DNA of 51,690 bases, from contig CANROE010000012.1 of assembly GCA_947632195.1 (NCBI GenBank), forward strand, positions 1 to 51,690, read 5' to 3'. Below, one piece after another: positions 27,289 to 35,762 of this stretch (positions are counted from its first letter, which is position 1; each line of letters starts with the position of its first letter). A model generated the notes under the pieces. It ran no database searches. It saw only the letters and a program-made list of their open reading frames with translations, and had not been told where the DNA came from. This DNA is from an uncultured Clostridia bacterium. GTDB lineage: Bacteria > Bacillota > Clostridia > Christensenellales > Borkfalkiaceae. The position numbers and the translations under genes were made by a program.

Positions 27289-29004
27289 TTATTTGACGGA
27301 GGCGAGCAATTTCTCGACGTCCGCCTTGACGAGGGCGAGCTCATCGCCGGCCGCATTTTCGTCCTTTGCGCGGATGGAGAAGTAAATTTTCAGCTTGGGC
27401 TCGGTGCCGCTCGGCCGCACGCAGACAAAGCTGCCGCCTTCGAGCTCGTAATAGACGCAGTTGCACTTGGGGATATTGAGCGCCGTCACCGTGCCGTCTT
27501 TTTCTCTGCGCACGTCCTTGGAATAGTCGCGCACCGCCTCCACGCCGAAGGAGCCGAATTTTTCCACGCTCACCGTTTTGAGCGCGTCCACCACGGCGTT
27601 CATCTCCTTCATCGCATTCAGACCCGAATATTGAATCGATATGTTGCAGTCGAGCACAAAGCCGTACTTTGCATAAATTTCCTGCAATCTTTGATAGACC
27701 GTCTTGCCGATGTAGGTGTAGTAGCACACCATTTCGGCGCAGAGCATACTTGCGACGACCGCGTCCTTGTCCCGCGCGTGAGTGCCGCGCAAATATCCGC
27801 ACGATTCCTCGAACCCGAACACATAGGTGTGCGAGCCGTCCTGCTCCCATTGCTTGATCTTCTCGCCGATGAACTTGAACCCGACAGGAGTTTCAAAGAG
27901 CGCCACGCCGAATTCCTCGCAGATGGCCTTTGCCATGCCCGTGGAGACGAACGACTTGACGACGGCCGCATTTTCGGGCAGCGCGTTCTCCTCTTTGAGC
28001 CGCGTGAGAATGTAGTCGAGGAGCAAAATGCCCACCTGGTTGCCCGAGAGCGCCAAAAATTCCCCCTTCTCGTTCTTGACGGCGACCCCCAAACGGTCGG
28101 AATCGGGGTCGGTGCCGAACACGACGTCCGCGTGGATTTTGTTCGCAAGCGCAATGCCCATCGAAAGGGTCTCTTTGAACTCGGGGTTGGGCACTTTGAC
28201 GGTGGAGAACTCGGTGTCCTTCGTCGTCTGTTCCTCGACGACCGTGACGTTGATCCCGAGCTTTTTCAAAATGGTAGTGACGGGGACATAGCCCGAGCCG
28301 TGCACGGGCGTATAGACGAGTTTCAAGTCCTTGCCGCACTTTTTGACGGCCTCCTCCGAAAGGGTGAGCTTGGAGAGCGCCTCGATGTACGTTTTATCCA
28401 CTTCTTCGGGCACCTTTACGATGAGCGGGCTCCCCTCTTCCCCCGAAACGGAGAGATAGTCGTCGATCTTTTGGATGAAGTCCACCACGATGGCGGTCGC
28501 CTCGGGAGACATCTGCGCGCCGTCCTCGCCGTACACTTTATAGCCGTTGTATTCCTTGGGATTGTGGGAGGCGGTGATCATGATCCCCGCCACGGTGTGG
28601 AGATAGCGCACCGCATAGGAGAGCATGGGAACGGGGTGCACGTCGTCGAAGAGGTAGGCTTTGATCCCGTTCTTCGCAAGCACCGCCGCAGATTTTTCCG
28701 CAAACAGGCGGCTGTTTCTCCGCGTGTCGTAGGAGATGACAACGCCCCGCGCCATCGCCTCCTCTCCAAGCGTCTTGATGTACTCGGAGAGCCCCTGCGT
28801 CGCGCGCATGACGGTAAAGACGTTCATCATGTTCATGCCGCAGCCGATGATACCCCGCATGCCCGCCGTACCGAATTCAAGCTCCCCGCCGAAACGGTAC
28901 TCCTTCTCTTTCTCGTCGGCGGAGAGCGCGGCGAGATTTTTTCTGCATTCCTCGGGCAAGCGAGGATCGTTCAGCCATTTTTCGTAATTTTCCTGATATG
29001 TCAT
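27289..29004 (-). CDS. pgcA: Phosphoglucomutase/phosphomannomutase
   Basis: Interconverts hexose 1- and 6-phosphates for cell-envelope sugar and glycogen-type metabolism. The 571-residue alpha-D-phosphohexomutase has the phosphoserine loop TASHNPKEYNGYKVYG near 144-159, the metal loop GTDPDSDRLG near 298, FGFEESCGY near 398, and the phosphate-binding RPSGTEPKLK near 538. The RBS AAGGAGAAAAT precedes the ATG. Length and motifs fit the Bacillus PgcA type. Confidence 0.93.
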   Translation of the reverse strand: MTYQENYEKWLNDPRLPEECRKNLAALSADEKEKEYRFGGELEFGTAGMRGIIGCGMNMMNVFTVMRATQGLSEYIKTLGEEAMARGVVISYDTRRNSRLFAEKSAAVLAKNGIKAYLFDDVHPVPMLSYAVRYLHTVAGIMITASHNPKEYNGYKVYGEDGAQMSPEATAIVVDFIQKIDDYLSVSGEEGSPLIVKVPEEVDKTYIEALSKLTLSEEAVKKCGKDLKLVYTPVHGSGYVPVTTILKKLGINVTVVEEQTTKDTEFSTVKVPNPEFKETLSMGIALANKIHADVVFGTDPDSDRLGVAVKNEKGEFLALSGNQVGILLLDYILTRLKEENALPENAAVVKSFVSTGMAKAICEEFGVALFETPVGFKFIGEKIKQWEQDGSHTYVFGFEESCGYLRGTHARDKDAVVASMLCAEMVCYYTYIGKTVYQRLQEIYAKYGFVLDCNISIQYSGLNAMKEMNAVVDALKTVSVEKFGSFGVEAVRDYSKDVRREKDGTVTALNIPKCNCVYYELEGGSFVCVRPSGTEPKLKIYFSIRAKDENAAGDELALVKADVEKLLASVK

Positions 29005-29106
29005 ATTTTCTCCTTCCCCCCTTATGAGAGGATATATATTTTTCGGTTTTTTCTCGGGTGTTTTCGATTTCTCTGATATTTTTTTAACTTTTCTTAGCGG
29101 CGGGGC

Positions 29107-30063
29107 TCAGTCCCCCATGCCCTCCGGCTTGCCGTCCGCGCCAGAAATGGTGCGGTAGGACAGGAAGTACTTCTTCCCCGTGTCCTCGTAATAGTTGACG
29201 AACTGCAAACTCAGAATAAAGAGATAGCTTGCGGGGATGGTGATGAGGAGAGAGGTCCCGATCGTGCATATGCCGCAGAGGAGATTTACGATAAAGATGA
29301 AATAGATGGCGATGAGATAGTTGGAGAATCTGCCCGCAAAGCCCTTCCGCATGCGGAAACTGTCGCGGCAAGCCGTGAAAACCCCCTTGTCCGCCGTGAT
29401 GATCCCCGGGATCCATGCCGAGACGAAGGTCATTTTGATCGCTTGCAGGCAGATGAATACCGTCATGGTGAGCGCAAGTCCCAAAAGGACGCTGAACACG
29501 CCCCACGAGGGCAAGAAGGAGGGAGCGTAGAAAAAGAAGAACCAACAGCCGACGAGCGAGGCGAGGTCATAGAGGAAGGTAACAGGCACATAGACGAGAT
29601 GATACAGGGTCGCCCGCGTCAGGTTTTTGAAATACGCCGACGCAAAGCGGGTGTTGCCGTACGACTCCATCTTGTCGTTGAGAATGGTGCCCATCGCGAG
29701 CATGGATGTGCCGCCGATAAAGCGGGAGACGAGATAGAGCGCCGCCACCCCCACTACGGAGCCGACGATGGAGCCGATCTCCTCGCCGAGCAGAACGAGG
29801 AAATCGGCGATCGCCTGCGTGAATTCCTCGCTGAACCCCGCCAAAAAGGCGGTGTCGCCCCCCGTGAGCGCCTTAAAAAACTCGCCCAAAAGTTGCAACA
29901 CGGTCTTTGCCTGTTCGCTTGTCAAAATGACATGCAATCCCAGCGTAATGACGACGTAGGACAGGCTCAAAAAGATCACGTTGGTGACGAGGCGGAAGAG
30001 CAGCAACTTATAGACGTTGCCGAAGTTGTTCATGACCATCCGAAACGCGTTACGAAATCTCAT
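29107..30063 (-). CDS. Polytopic membrane protein, paralogue of the upstream gene
   Basis: The 318-residue protein has about six hydrophobic segments and a short hydrophilic C-terminus. It begins MRFRNAFRMVMNNFGNVYKLLLFR, closely resembling the N-terminus of the upstream gene (MRVVFDHWKYIFKNLW), so the two are probably paralogues forming a complex. I start it at 30063, one base after the upstream stop, with GGGAG as RBS; a longer reading overlaps the upstream gene. Function not recognised; the layout resembles DUF975/YesL-like bacterial membrane proteins only loosely. Confidence 0.75.
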   Translation of the reverse strand: MRFRNAFRMVMNNFGNVYKLLLFRLVTNVIFLSLSYVVITLGLHVILTSEQAKTVLQLLGEFFKALTGGDTAFLAGFSEEFTQAIADFLVLLGEEIGSIVGSVVGVAALYLVSRFIGGTSMLAMGTILNDKMESYGNTRFASAYFKNLTRATLYHLVYVPVTFLYDLASLVGCWFFFFYAPSFLPSWGVFSVLLGLALTMTVFICLQAIKMTFVSAWIPGIITADKGVFTACRDSFRMRKGFAGRFSNYLIAIYFIFIVNLLCGICTIGTSLLITIPASYLFILSLQFVNYYEDTGKKYFLSYRTISGADGKPEGMGD

Positions 30064-30064
30064 A

Positions 30065-30886
30065 TCAAAGCTCCCGATAGCTGCGGAGAAGGTCCTCTCT
30101 GTCCAACTTGTCCGTTTCAAAATAGAGAGACACCATCCGCACGCAAAAACTCAAATAAGCAAATACAAACAGGATGAATGCGAGGATCCCCGCCAGCCAC
30201 GTCGGCGCAAACGAGAGCCCGATAATCAAAATAAGGCAGGGCGCATAGGTGATGAGCAGCGACAGGATCAATTTCCAGCGCACCTCCACCGCAAGACGGT
30301 AGGAATAAAGCAGGGCGCTGTATGCGCGGAAACCCGTGATCTGCATGCAGGGCAACCACAAATAGAACATGGAGATGAGGAAGAGCAGCGCGAACATGAA
30401 TACCAGCGCGAAAAATGCAAAGAGAACGGCCGCAAACGTCTTGGCATTGATTGCCGACACCGCAAAGAGCACCGCCGAGAGCACCGCCGCCCAAAGTTCG
30501 TAGACGACGGTAAAGAGGAGCGTGATCCCGATAAACGACCAGATATGGGTGCCGAACTGGGAAAATACGCCGCTGAGCGTGCGTTTGCCGATCCGCATGT
30601 GCTTTTCCACAAAGGCAAGGAGAAGGGAGGTAAAGATGACGATGCACACGAGCGCCAGGACGCTGTACACGACGCCGAGGACGGAATCGAAACGGAAAAA
30701 GCTCCATGCGCGGAAAATGTCGGTGTATTCGAGTTCGAGCTCGGCGGTAAAAAAGCTGCGGGCAAGATAGCGGATCCCGGAAAAATCCACGGAGAGCGCG
30801 AGAAAGACCGCCGGCATGACCGCAAACGGCACGACGAACCAGAGATTTTTAAAAATATATTTCCAATGATCGAATACGACCCGCAT
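30065..30886 (-). CDS. Polytopic membrane protein
   Basis: The 273-residue protein has about six membrane segments and a short charged C-terminus (DKLDREDLLRSYREL). The start at 30886 is preceded by GAGG with 6-base spacing; an upstream ATG at 30925 adds 13 residues but would leave a leader of only about 9 bases and has no RBS. First gene of a two-gene operon with its paralogue. Unknown function. Confidence 0.72.
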   Translation of the reverse strand: MRVVFDHWKYIFKNLWFVVPFAVMPAVFLALSVDFSGIRYLARSFFTAELELEYTDIFRAWSFFRFDSVLGVVYSVLALVCIVIFTSLLLAFVEKHMRIGKRTLSGVFSQFGTHIWSFIGITLLFTVVYELWAAVLSAVLFAVSAINAKTFAAVLFAFFALVFMFALLFLISMFYLWLPCMQITGFRAYSALLYSYRLAVEVRWKLILSLLITYAPCLILIIGLSFAPTWLAGILAFILFVFAYLSFCVRMVSLYFETDKLDREDLLRSYREL

Positions 30887-30940
30887 GATACGCCTCGCTT
30901 TGGGATTGAGGACTTCCCTGTACATAATATTCTACGATAT

Positions 30941-30969
30941 ATTATATACCAAAAAAGTCACGCTGTAAA
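30941..30969 (-). promoter_or_regulatory. Promoter of the membrane-protein pair
   Basis: Minus-strand -35 TTTACA (30964-30969), 17-base spacer, -10 TATAAT (30941-30946). Confidence 0.72.
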
Positions 30970-31106
30970 GAGTTTTTCGGAAATTTGTTTTCCGCACACT
31001 GCGCAAGAGAAAAGAGAAAAGCTGCGATCGGAGAAAAAATATCCGAAAATTTCATGGAAAACAGTTGCAATTTTTCCGCATTTCGTGTAAAATAACGATT
31101 GTCTTT

Positions 31107-31197
31107 GCAGAGATGTCCGAGAGGCTTAAGGAGCACGATTGGAAATCGTGTGTAGGTCAAAAACTTACCGGAGGTTCGAATCCTCTTCTCTGCGCCA
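31107..31197 (+). tRNA. tRNA-Ser(GGA)
   Basis: Acceptor GCAGAGA/TCTCTGC; anticodon stem CACGA/TCGTG with loop TTGGAAA (anticodon GGA). A long variable arm is typical of serine tRNAs; the T loop is TTCGAAT and CCA is encoded. Its last 21 bases begin the tandem array that follows. Confidence 0.95.
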
Positions 31198-31645
31198 TGA
31201 ACGCCCGAGGGTAAAATGCCCTCGGGCGTTCATGATTGTAAGCGGAAAAGAGGATTCGAGGGGAGGCAAGCCGCACCCCGTGCCCTCCCACGCGCGGGGT
31301 GCGGCGCAGGTCGGCGGGTTCTACCGCCGACTTGAAAATTGATAATTTTCAACCGTGCGCCGCGCACAAGCGGCGAATCCTCTTCTCTGCGCCATGAACG
31401 CCCGAGGGCAAATGCCCTCGGGCGTTCATGATTGTAAGCGAAAAAGAGGATTCGAGGGGAGGCAAGCCGCACCCCGTGCCCTCCCCACGCGCGGGGTGCA
31501 GCGCAGGTCGGCGGGTTCTACCGCCGACTTGAAAATTGATAATTTTCAACCGTGCGCCGCGCACAAGCGGCGAATCCTCTTCTCTGCACCATGAACGCCC
31601 GAGGGCAAAATGCCCTCGGGCGTTCATGATTGTAAGCGAAAAAAA
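31177..31645 (+). repeat. Tandem array of 197-bp structured units starting with the tRNA-Ser 3' end
   Basis: Unit A is 31177-31373, unit B 31374-31570 and partial unit C 31571 to about 31645. Each begins CGAATCCTCTTCTCTGC, the 3' end of tRNA-Ser including CCA; the third copy has one change. Each full unit then has a 15-bp hairpin (ATGAACGCCCGAGGG arm), a segment AAGAGGATTCG complementary to its own start, a CACCCCG/CGGGGTG stem, a GTCGGCGG/CCGCCGAC stem, a TTGAAAATT/AATTTTCAA stem and GTGCGCCGCGCAC. Units A and B differ at only a few positions. No ORF is credible. This fills the gap 31198-31741. Confidence 0.85.
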
Positions 31646-31649
31646 GGCT

Positions 31650-31692
31650 GCGCCACGGAAAAGCGCCCCTTGGGGGCGCTTTTCCGTGGCGC
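31650..31692 (-). terminator. Very long hairpin, terminator of the small membrane gene
   Basis: A 20-bp perfect stem (arm GCGCCACGGAAAAGCGCCCC) with a 3-base loop. On the minus strand it is followed by AGCC and then seven Ts. Confidence 0.75.
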
Positions 31693-31741
31693 AATGCGCG
31701 ATACTCATGGTTTGCCCGCCGTCCGTGCGGCGAACCGAAAT

Positions 31742-31939
31742 TTATTCTTTCGGGTTCTTTATCAATGCGATCATAATCTGCACGATCCCTGTAACGATCA
31801 GAACAACTGCAAGAACAGATACAAGCGGAAGAGATATTGAGTAATACTTCCCCAAATCATAAATGAATACAACGACGCAGATGAGCAAAATTCCGATGAT
31901 TGTTTCGATACTACCCATCAGATAAAGTAATTTTTTCAT
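31742..31939 (-). CDS. Small two-span membrane protein, unknown function
   Basis: The 65-residue protein has two hydrophobic helices at about 8-28 and 37-60 and a KNPKE end. It has a strong RBS (AAAGGAGGAGAATAA) and its own promoter in the divergent palindromic region. No family recognised. Confidence 0.7.
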   Translation of the reverse strand: MKKLLYLMGSIETIIGILLICVVVFIYDLGKYYSISLPLVSVLAVVLIVTGIVQIMIALIKNPKE

Positions 31940-31986
31940 TTATTCTCCTCCTTTGTTCTGACAATAACTTCCTGTTTCTCACTTTG

Positions 31987-32015
31987 ATTATAGCACGATC
32001 GTGAAAGAAAAGCAA
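31987..32015 (-). promoter_or_regulatory. Leftward promoter of the divergent pair
   Basis: Minus-strand -35 TTGCTT (32010-32015), 17-base spacer, -10 TATAAT (31987-31992). The -35 lies in the left arm of the 42-bp palindrome. Confidence 0.85.
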
Positions 32016-32049
32016 GACGGGAAGAAAATTTTCTCTCCGTCTTGCTTTT
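32008..32049. promoter_or_regulatory. 42-bp palindrome carrying both divergent -35 boxes
   Basis: Arms AAAAGCAAGACGG and CCGTCTTGCTTTT plus a symmetric centre (AGAAAATTTTCT); only two symmetric base pairs fail. Both -35 hexamers are mirror images, so one dimeric regulator could control both directions. Confidence 0.75.
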
Positions 32050-32070
32050 TTCTCCCCTCCATGCTATAAT
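32042..32070 (+). promoter_or_regulatory. Rightward promoter of the divergent pair
   Basis: -35 TTGCTT (32042-32047), 17-base spacer, -10 TATAAT (32065-32070); the leader is about 15 bases. Confidence 0.85.
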
Positions 32071-32091
32071 AAGCGCGCGGGAGGAATTTTC

Positions 32092-32661
32092 ATGAACAGA
32101 AAACAACGAAAAGAAGAGCTGCTCAAATACATCGAGCATATCCGCGACGACGAAGGCTACGCCGTGGTGGACGTCTCCCTCGGCGAAGAGGTGGCCCTCT
32201 ACGATCCGCTCAGCCTCAAAGGCCAACGCGATTTAAACAGCGAGATCTACGACTACATCGAGGCGCAGACAAACGTCATCCCCGCGACCGTACCCCTCCG
32301 CATCCGTTTCCACGGAGATTTCTCCGCAGAAGAACAGGAGGAGATCAAACAGATGATGCACCGCCACTATGTGATGAGATCCTTCGACATCTCTTGGGAC
32401 CTCATCGCAAATTTCAGAAAAATGCTGCTTCTGGCCCTCTTCGGCGCGGCCGTGCTTGCGCTGTACCTCTACCTCGCGTTCACCTCCGAAAATGCCCTGA
32501 CGACGGAGATCCTCTCGGTGATCGGCTCCTTCTCTCTGTGGGAAGCGGTGGACGCCTTTCTGCTCGAACGCCCCCACCTGCGCAGAGAAAATCACAACAA
32601 CGAGCAAAGTTTGAACCAACGCATCGAATTTATCCCGAACACGGAGAATCGAACGGTCTGA
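32092..32661 (+). CDS. Hypothetical membrane-associated protein
   Basis: The 189-residue protein has a charged, soluble N-terminal part (about 1-105), a hydrophobic helix at about 112-130, and a second weaker one at about 137-155. The charged tail is (LRRENHNNEQSLNQRI). No family recognised. RBS GGGAGGAA. It shares a palindromic divergent promoter with the small membrane gene to its left, which suggests a common regulator. Confidence 0.7.
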   Translation: MNRKQRKEELLKYIEHIRDDEGYAVVDVSLGEEVALYDPLSLKGQRDLNSEIYDYIEAQTNVIPATVPLRIRFHGDFSAEEQEEIKQMMHRHYVMRSFDISWDLIANFRKMLLLALFGAAVLALYLYLAFTSENALTTEILSVIGSFSLWEAVDAFLLERPHLRRENHNNEQSLNQRIEFIPNTENRTV

Positions 32662-32729
32662 GAGCCCTCTGCCGCGCATACGGCGAAATCAAATTTATCA
32701 AAAATTTATAAATATTTTTCAAAGGTATC

Positions 32730-32758
32730 TTGACAATCTGCTCGGGTCGGCGTATACT
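32730..32758 (+). promoter_or_regulatory. Promoter of the 163-residue hypothetical gene
   Basis: -35 TTGACA (32730-32735), 17-base spacer, -10 TATACT (32753-32758). Confidence 0.85.
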
Positions 32759-32779
32759 TTTTCCGAAGGGGGGGCAAGC

Positions 32780-33271
32780 ATGACGATCACTTTTTTTGAA
32801 TACGGCAACAGCGTAACGTTCAATGCGCACGATATTTTGAACGAACTTTCCGTTTGGGAGGACGCCATCTCGAACGGAGATTCTGTCCTCTACCACGATT
32901 CCGTCCGCAGCACGCGCCCGCTTGGGAAGATCATCTCCGTCTCTCCGGACCGAAAATATCTGCTCGTGCGGCTTGCGGGCTATGAGCGTTTCGTGATCAT
33001 GCGGAAAATCAAGCAAAACGAATACATCGTTGTAAAATCGGACCTCTCCGCCATGCTCGAAACGACAGGCAAACTCTATTACGAGGGCACCGTAAGTTTA
33101 CAAAATGTGTATTGGGGGTGCGGCCCCGAACAGCAGTCCTGCGTTGTCTTTTTGTGGTATCATAACGAGGACAAAAAGCTGTTTGCCGACGTTGTTACCC
33201 TATCCGCAACGGCCACCGACAAGGAAGAACTCATCGATTACATCAGCGGACGCTACACCCTCTCAAACTGA
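32780..33271 (+). CDS. Hypothetical soluble protein
   Basis: The 163-residue protein has no membrane segment. It is beta-rich with a central YWGCGPEQQSCVVFLWYHN stretch holding two Cys. No family recognised. It has its own consensus promoter and a terminator shared with the converging LysR gene, so it is monocistronic. Confidence 0.72.
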   Translation: MTITFFEYGNSVTFNAHDILNELSVWEDAISNGDSVLYHDSVRSTRPLGKIISVSPDRKYLLVRLAGYERFVIMRKIKQNEYIVVKSDLSAMLETTGKLYYEGTVSLQNVYWGCGPEQQSCVVFLWYHNEDKKLFADVVTLSATATDKEELIDYISGRYTLSN

Positions 33272-33303
33272 CGGCGTCCGGTCCTTGCACAACTTGATAA
33301 GAC

Positions 33304-33339
33304 AAAAGGAGCCCGCTGCAAGGCAACAGGCTCCTTTTT
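33304..33339. terminator. Bidirectional terminator between converging genes
   Basis: Arms AAAAGGAGCC (33304-33313) and GGCTCCTTTTT (33329-33339) give T-runs on both strands, ending the hypothetical gene and the LysR gene. Confidence 0.88.
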
Positions 33340-33346
33340 CGCACTT

Positions 33347-34252
33347 TTATGCTTTTTTGTTTGAATCGCCGCGCAAAATTTCGATGAACGATTTGAGCGC
33401 AAAGGACGGGTTGGAGTTTTTGGGCAGCGCCATGCCGACCGAACGGAGGGGGAGCGCAGGCTCTACGTCGAGCTCGAAGAACACGCCTTCGCGCAGTTTG
33501 TTCATGGCATACTCGCGCGGAATGCAGCCGATTCCCATTCCGTCCGCCACGAGGCGTTTCATAAAGCCCCAGCTGTCCACCTCGATGGTGGGCAGAAGTT
33601 TTATCCCGAGCTGGCGGCAGAAACGGTCGAACGACTCGCGGGAGACCATGTGCGGCTCCATCAAAAGCAGCGGATATTGCTGCAATTCCCGCATTTCAAG
33701 TTTTCTGCCCCTGAGGTCGGAGAACGCCTCGCCTGCGATAAAGATGTCCGTGAGCATCATCACGGTGTCCGTGAGATTGACGCCGTCGTCCTCGTCGATG
33801 GGCAAATTCAAAAAGCCGATGTCGCAACGGTCGCTTTTGAGATGTTCGATCGTCTTGGGCGACGTGTCGGTGATCAGTTCGAGCTTGACCTGCGGATAGA
33901 GGGTATGGTATTCCACAAGTTTTTCCGCAAGACAGTATTGGAAGATCGTCTCCGAAGCGCCCACGCGCAGCGTGCCCGTGGCGCGGTTCCTGAGTTCGGA
34001 CAGGCGCTCCTCCACCCCGTTCAGAAGTTGGAGCGCGCGCTCAACGTCCGGATAGACGAGTTCGCCCCCCTGCGCGGAGAGCTCCATCCCCTTGTGCATA
34101 CGGTTAAAGAGGGTTGCGCCGAGCTGCTGTTCGAGCTGCTTGATCGCCTGCGACACGGCGGGCTGGGAGATGTACAGCTCCTCCGCCGCCTTCGTGAGGC
34201 TGCCGCACTTTGCTACCGTGTAAAACACCTTGTAAAGTTCCAGATTGACCAT
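33347..34252 (-). CDS. LysR-family transcriptional regulator
   Basis: The 301-residue protein has an N-terminal winged helix-turn-helix (LTKAAEELYISQPAVSQAIKQLE, about 19-41) and a co-inducer-binding domain typical of LysR proteins (TGTLRVGASETIFQYCLAEKL near 93). The VDSWGFMKRLVADGMGIGCIPR segment is the usual effector-domain signature. The target and ligand are unknown; no metabolic gene diverges from it, since mnmE lies upstream in the same direction. Confidence 0.93.
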   Translation of the reverse strand: MVNLELYKVFYTVAKCGSLTKAAEELYISQPAVSQAIKQLEQQLGATLFNRMHKGMELSAQGGELVYPDVERALQLLNGVEERLSELRNRATGTLRVGASETIFQYCLAEKLVEYHTLYPQVKLELITDTSPKTIEHLKSDRCDIGFLNLPIDEDDGVNLTDTVMMLTDIFIAGEAFSDLRGRKLEMRELQQYPLLLMEPHMVSRESFDRFCRQLGIKLLPTIEVDSWGFMKRLVADGMGIGCIPREYAMNKLREGVFFELDVEPALPLRSVGMALPKNSNPSFALKSFIEILRGDSNKKA

Positions 34253-34269
34253 ATTTTTCCCTCCTGTTG

Positions 34270-34316
34270 GGGTTTTTCCGATTGGAGTTTTTCCGATTGG
34301 AGTTTTTCCGATTGTG
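34270..34316. repeat. 15-bp tandem repeat, about three copies
   Basis: Unit GTTTTTCCGATTGGA, repeated head to tail between mnmE and the LysR gene; the last copy is slightly diverged. Confidence 0.8.
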
Positions 34317-34330
34317 GTTTTGCTTTTCCC

Positions 34331-35620
34331 TTATTTTCCCACGCAGAATTTGGAGAAAATTTCGTTGATGACGTTCTCCGAGGCCGTTTCGCCGCTGATC
34401 TCGCCGAGAGCAACATATGCGCGTTTGACGTCCTCCGCATACAGCTCTGCGGGCAGGCCGTTTTCCGCGCCCGCAAGCGCCGTCTGAGCGCCCGCAAGCG
34501 CCGCGCAAACCGCCGCATAGTGCCGCTCTTCGAGCAGATAAGCCCCGTCGTCGCCGCCGAATCCGCGCTCATACAACAATGCTTTGAGCGCCGCGATCCC
34601 CTCGCCCGTGACGGAGGAAATGCACACGTCGCACCCCGTTTGAACTTTTATGTCGCACTTTGCGCCCACCGTGATGACGGGGACGGCAGGGAATGCGGGC
34701 GGCGTTTCTTTTTCGTCCGTGCGGAGCCAGACGATGACGTCCGCACCCTTTATTGCGTTCTCCGCGCGGCGGACGCCCTCGCGCTCGATCTCGTCCGCGC
34801 TCTCGCGCAGACCCGCCGTATCGGTCATGCGGAAGAGAATCCCCTCTATTTCGAGCGTGCCGTCCACAATGTCCCGCGTGGTGCCCGCCGTGGGTGAGAC
34901 GATGGCGCGGTCGTAGCCGAGAAGAGCGTTCAAAAGAGAACTCTTGCCCGCATTCGGCACACCGCAGAGCGCCACGTTTACGCCCTCTTTGATTTTTTTG
35001 CCCGAGCGATACTGCGCTTTGAGCCCATTGAGCGAGGAAATGACCGATTGCAATTTTTCGATGACCTGCGTGCGCAAATCGAAAGACAGATCTTCCTCGG
35101 GATAGTCGACGTCGGCGTCCACGCCCGCAAGGCACTCCCTGAGAACGGCCTGTAACGAGGCGGCCTCTTTGGAGAGCTTTTCGCCGTAGAGCAGAAAGCC
35201 CGCGCGCACCTGCGCCTCCGATTGCGCCGCGATCATCTCCCCCATCCCCTCAACGGCGGACAGAGTGAGTTTGCCGTTCAGAAAGGCGCGCTTTGTAAAT
35301 TCCCCCGCCAAGGCGAGCCGCGCACCAAGCGCAAGCGTGCGGGAAAGCACCCCGCGCGCGATCTGCGTGCCGCCGTGACAGTGGAATTCCACCGTGTCCT
35401 CCCCCGTAAAGGAATGGGGAGCGCGGAAATAGACGCACATGCCGAAATCACGGAACGCGCCGCAGTCGATGACCCCCGCGTAGAGCGTATTCGGAACAAA
35501 CTCCCCCTTGCGGGAAAACATCGCGCGGGCGATGGAGAGCGCCCCTTCCCCGCTTACGCGGATCACGGCTACTCCGCCCCTTCCCTGCGCGGTTGCGATC
35601 GCGGAAATGGTGTCGCCCAT
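34331..35620 (-). CDS. mnmE: tRNA modification GTPase MnmE
   Basis: With MnmG, installs cmnm5/nm5 groups on wobble uridine of tRNAs. The 429-residue protein has an N-terminal THF-binding domain (MGDTISAIATAQGRGGVAVIRVSG), helical domains, an inserted GTPase domain (GVPNAGKSSLLN near 215, TAGTTRD near 238, DTAGLRE near 260), and the invariant C-terminal FCVGK. It is slightly shorter than the usual 450-460. It is transcribed from a TTGCTT/TATAAT promoter; mnmG is not in this window. Confidence 0.96.
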   Translation of the reverse strand: MGDTISAIATAQGRGGVAVIRVSGEGALSIARAMFSRKGEFVPNTLYAGVIDCGAFRDFGMCVYFRAPHSFTGEDTVEFHCHGGTQIARGVLSRTLALGARLALAGEFTKRAFLNGKLTLSAVEGMGEMIAAQSEAQVRAGFLLYGEKLSKEAASLQAVLRECLAGVDADVDYPEEDLSFDLRTQVIEKLQSVISSLNGLKAQYRSGKKIKEGVNVALCGVPNAGKSSLLNALLGYDRAIVSPTAGTTRDIVDGTLEIEGILFRMTDTAGLRESADEIEREGVRRAENAIKGADVIVWLRTDEKETPPAFPAVPVITVGAKCDIKVQTGCDVCISSVTGEGIAALKALLYERGFGGDDGAYLLEERHYAAVCAALAGAQTALAGAENGLPAELYAEDVKRAYVALGEISGETASENVINEIFSKFCVGK

Positions 35621-35646
35621 GCTGATCTCCTTGTACCGATGAATCT

Positions 35647-35675
35647 ATTATAGCATATTGGAGAAAATTAAGCAA
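35647..35675 (-). promoter_or_regulatory. mnmE promoter
   Basis: Minus-strand -35 TTGCTT (35670-35675), 17-base spacer, -10 TATAAT (35647-35652). Confidence 0.82.
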
Positions 35676-35720
35676 GCCAAAATGGAAACGAATTTTTTGA
35701 GTGGTTGCCCCCTCCCCTGC

Positions 35721-35746
35721 CCCTCCCCCGCTTTTGCGGGGGAGGG
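35721..35746. repeat. GC-rich hairpin in intergenic repeat
   Basis: Arms CCCTCCCCCGC/GCGGGGGAGGG around TTTT, part of the repeat block between the 320-residue membrane gene and mnmE. Confidence 0.65.
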
Positions 35747-35762
35747 CGATGATTGCCCCGAG

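Noticed and set aside
31177-31645. A CRISPR array
   Set aside because: The 197-bp units are repeated in full with no unique spacers and begin with tRNA sequence; no cas genes are present.
31139-31708. Frames of 60-119 codons across the tandem array
   Set aside because: They arise from the repeated GC-rich hairpins on both strands and lack ribosome binding sites.
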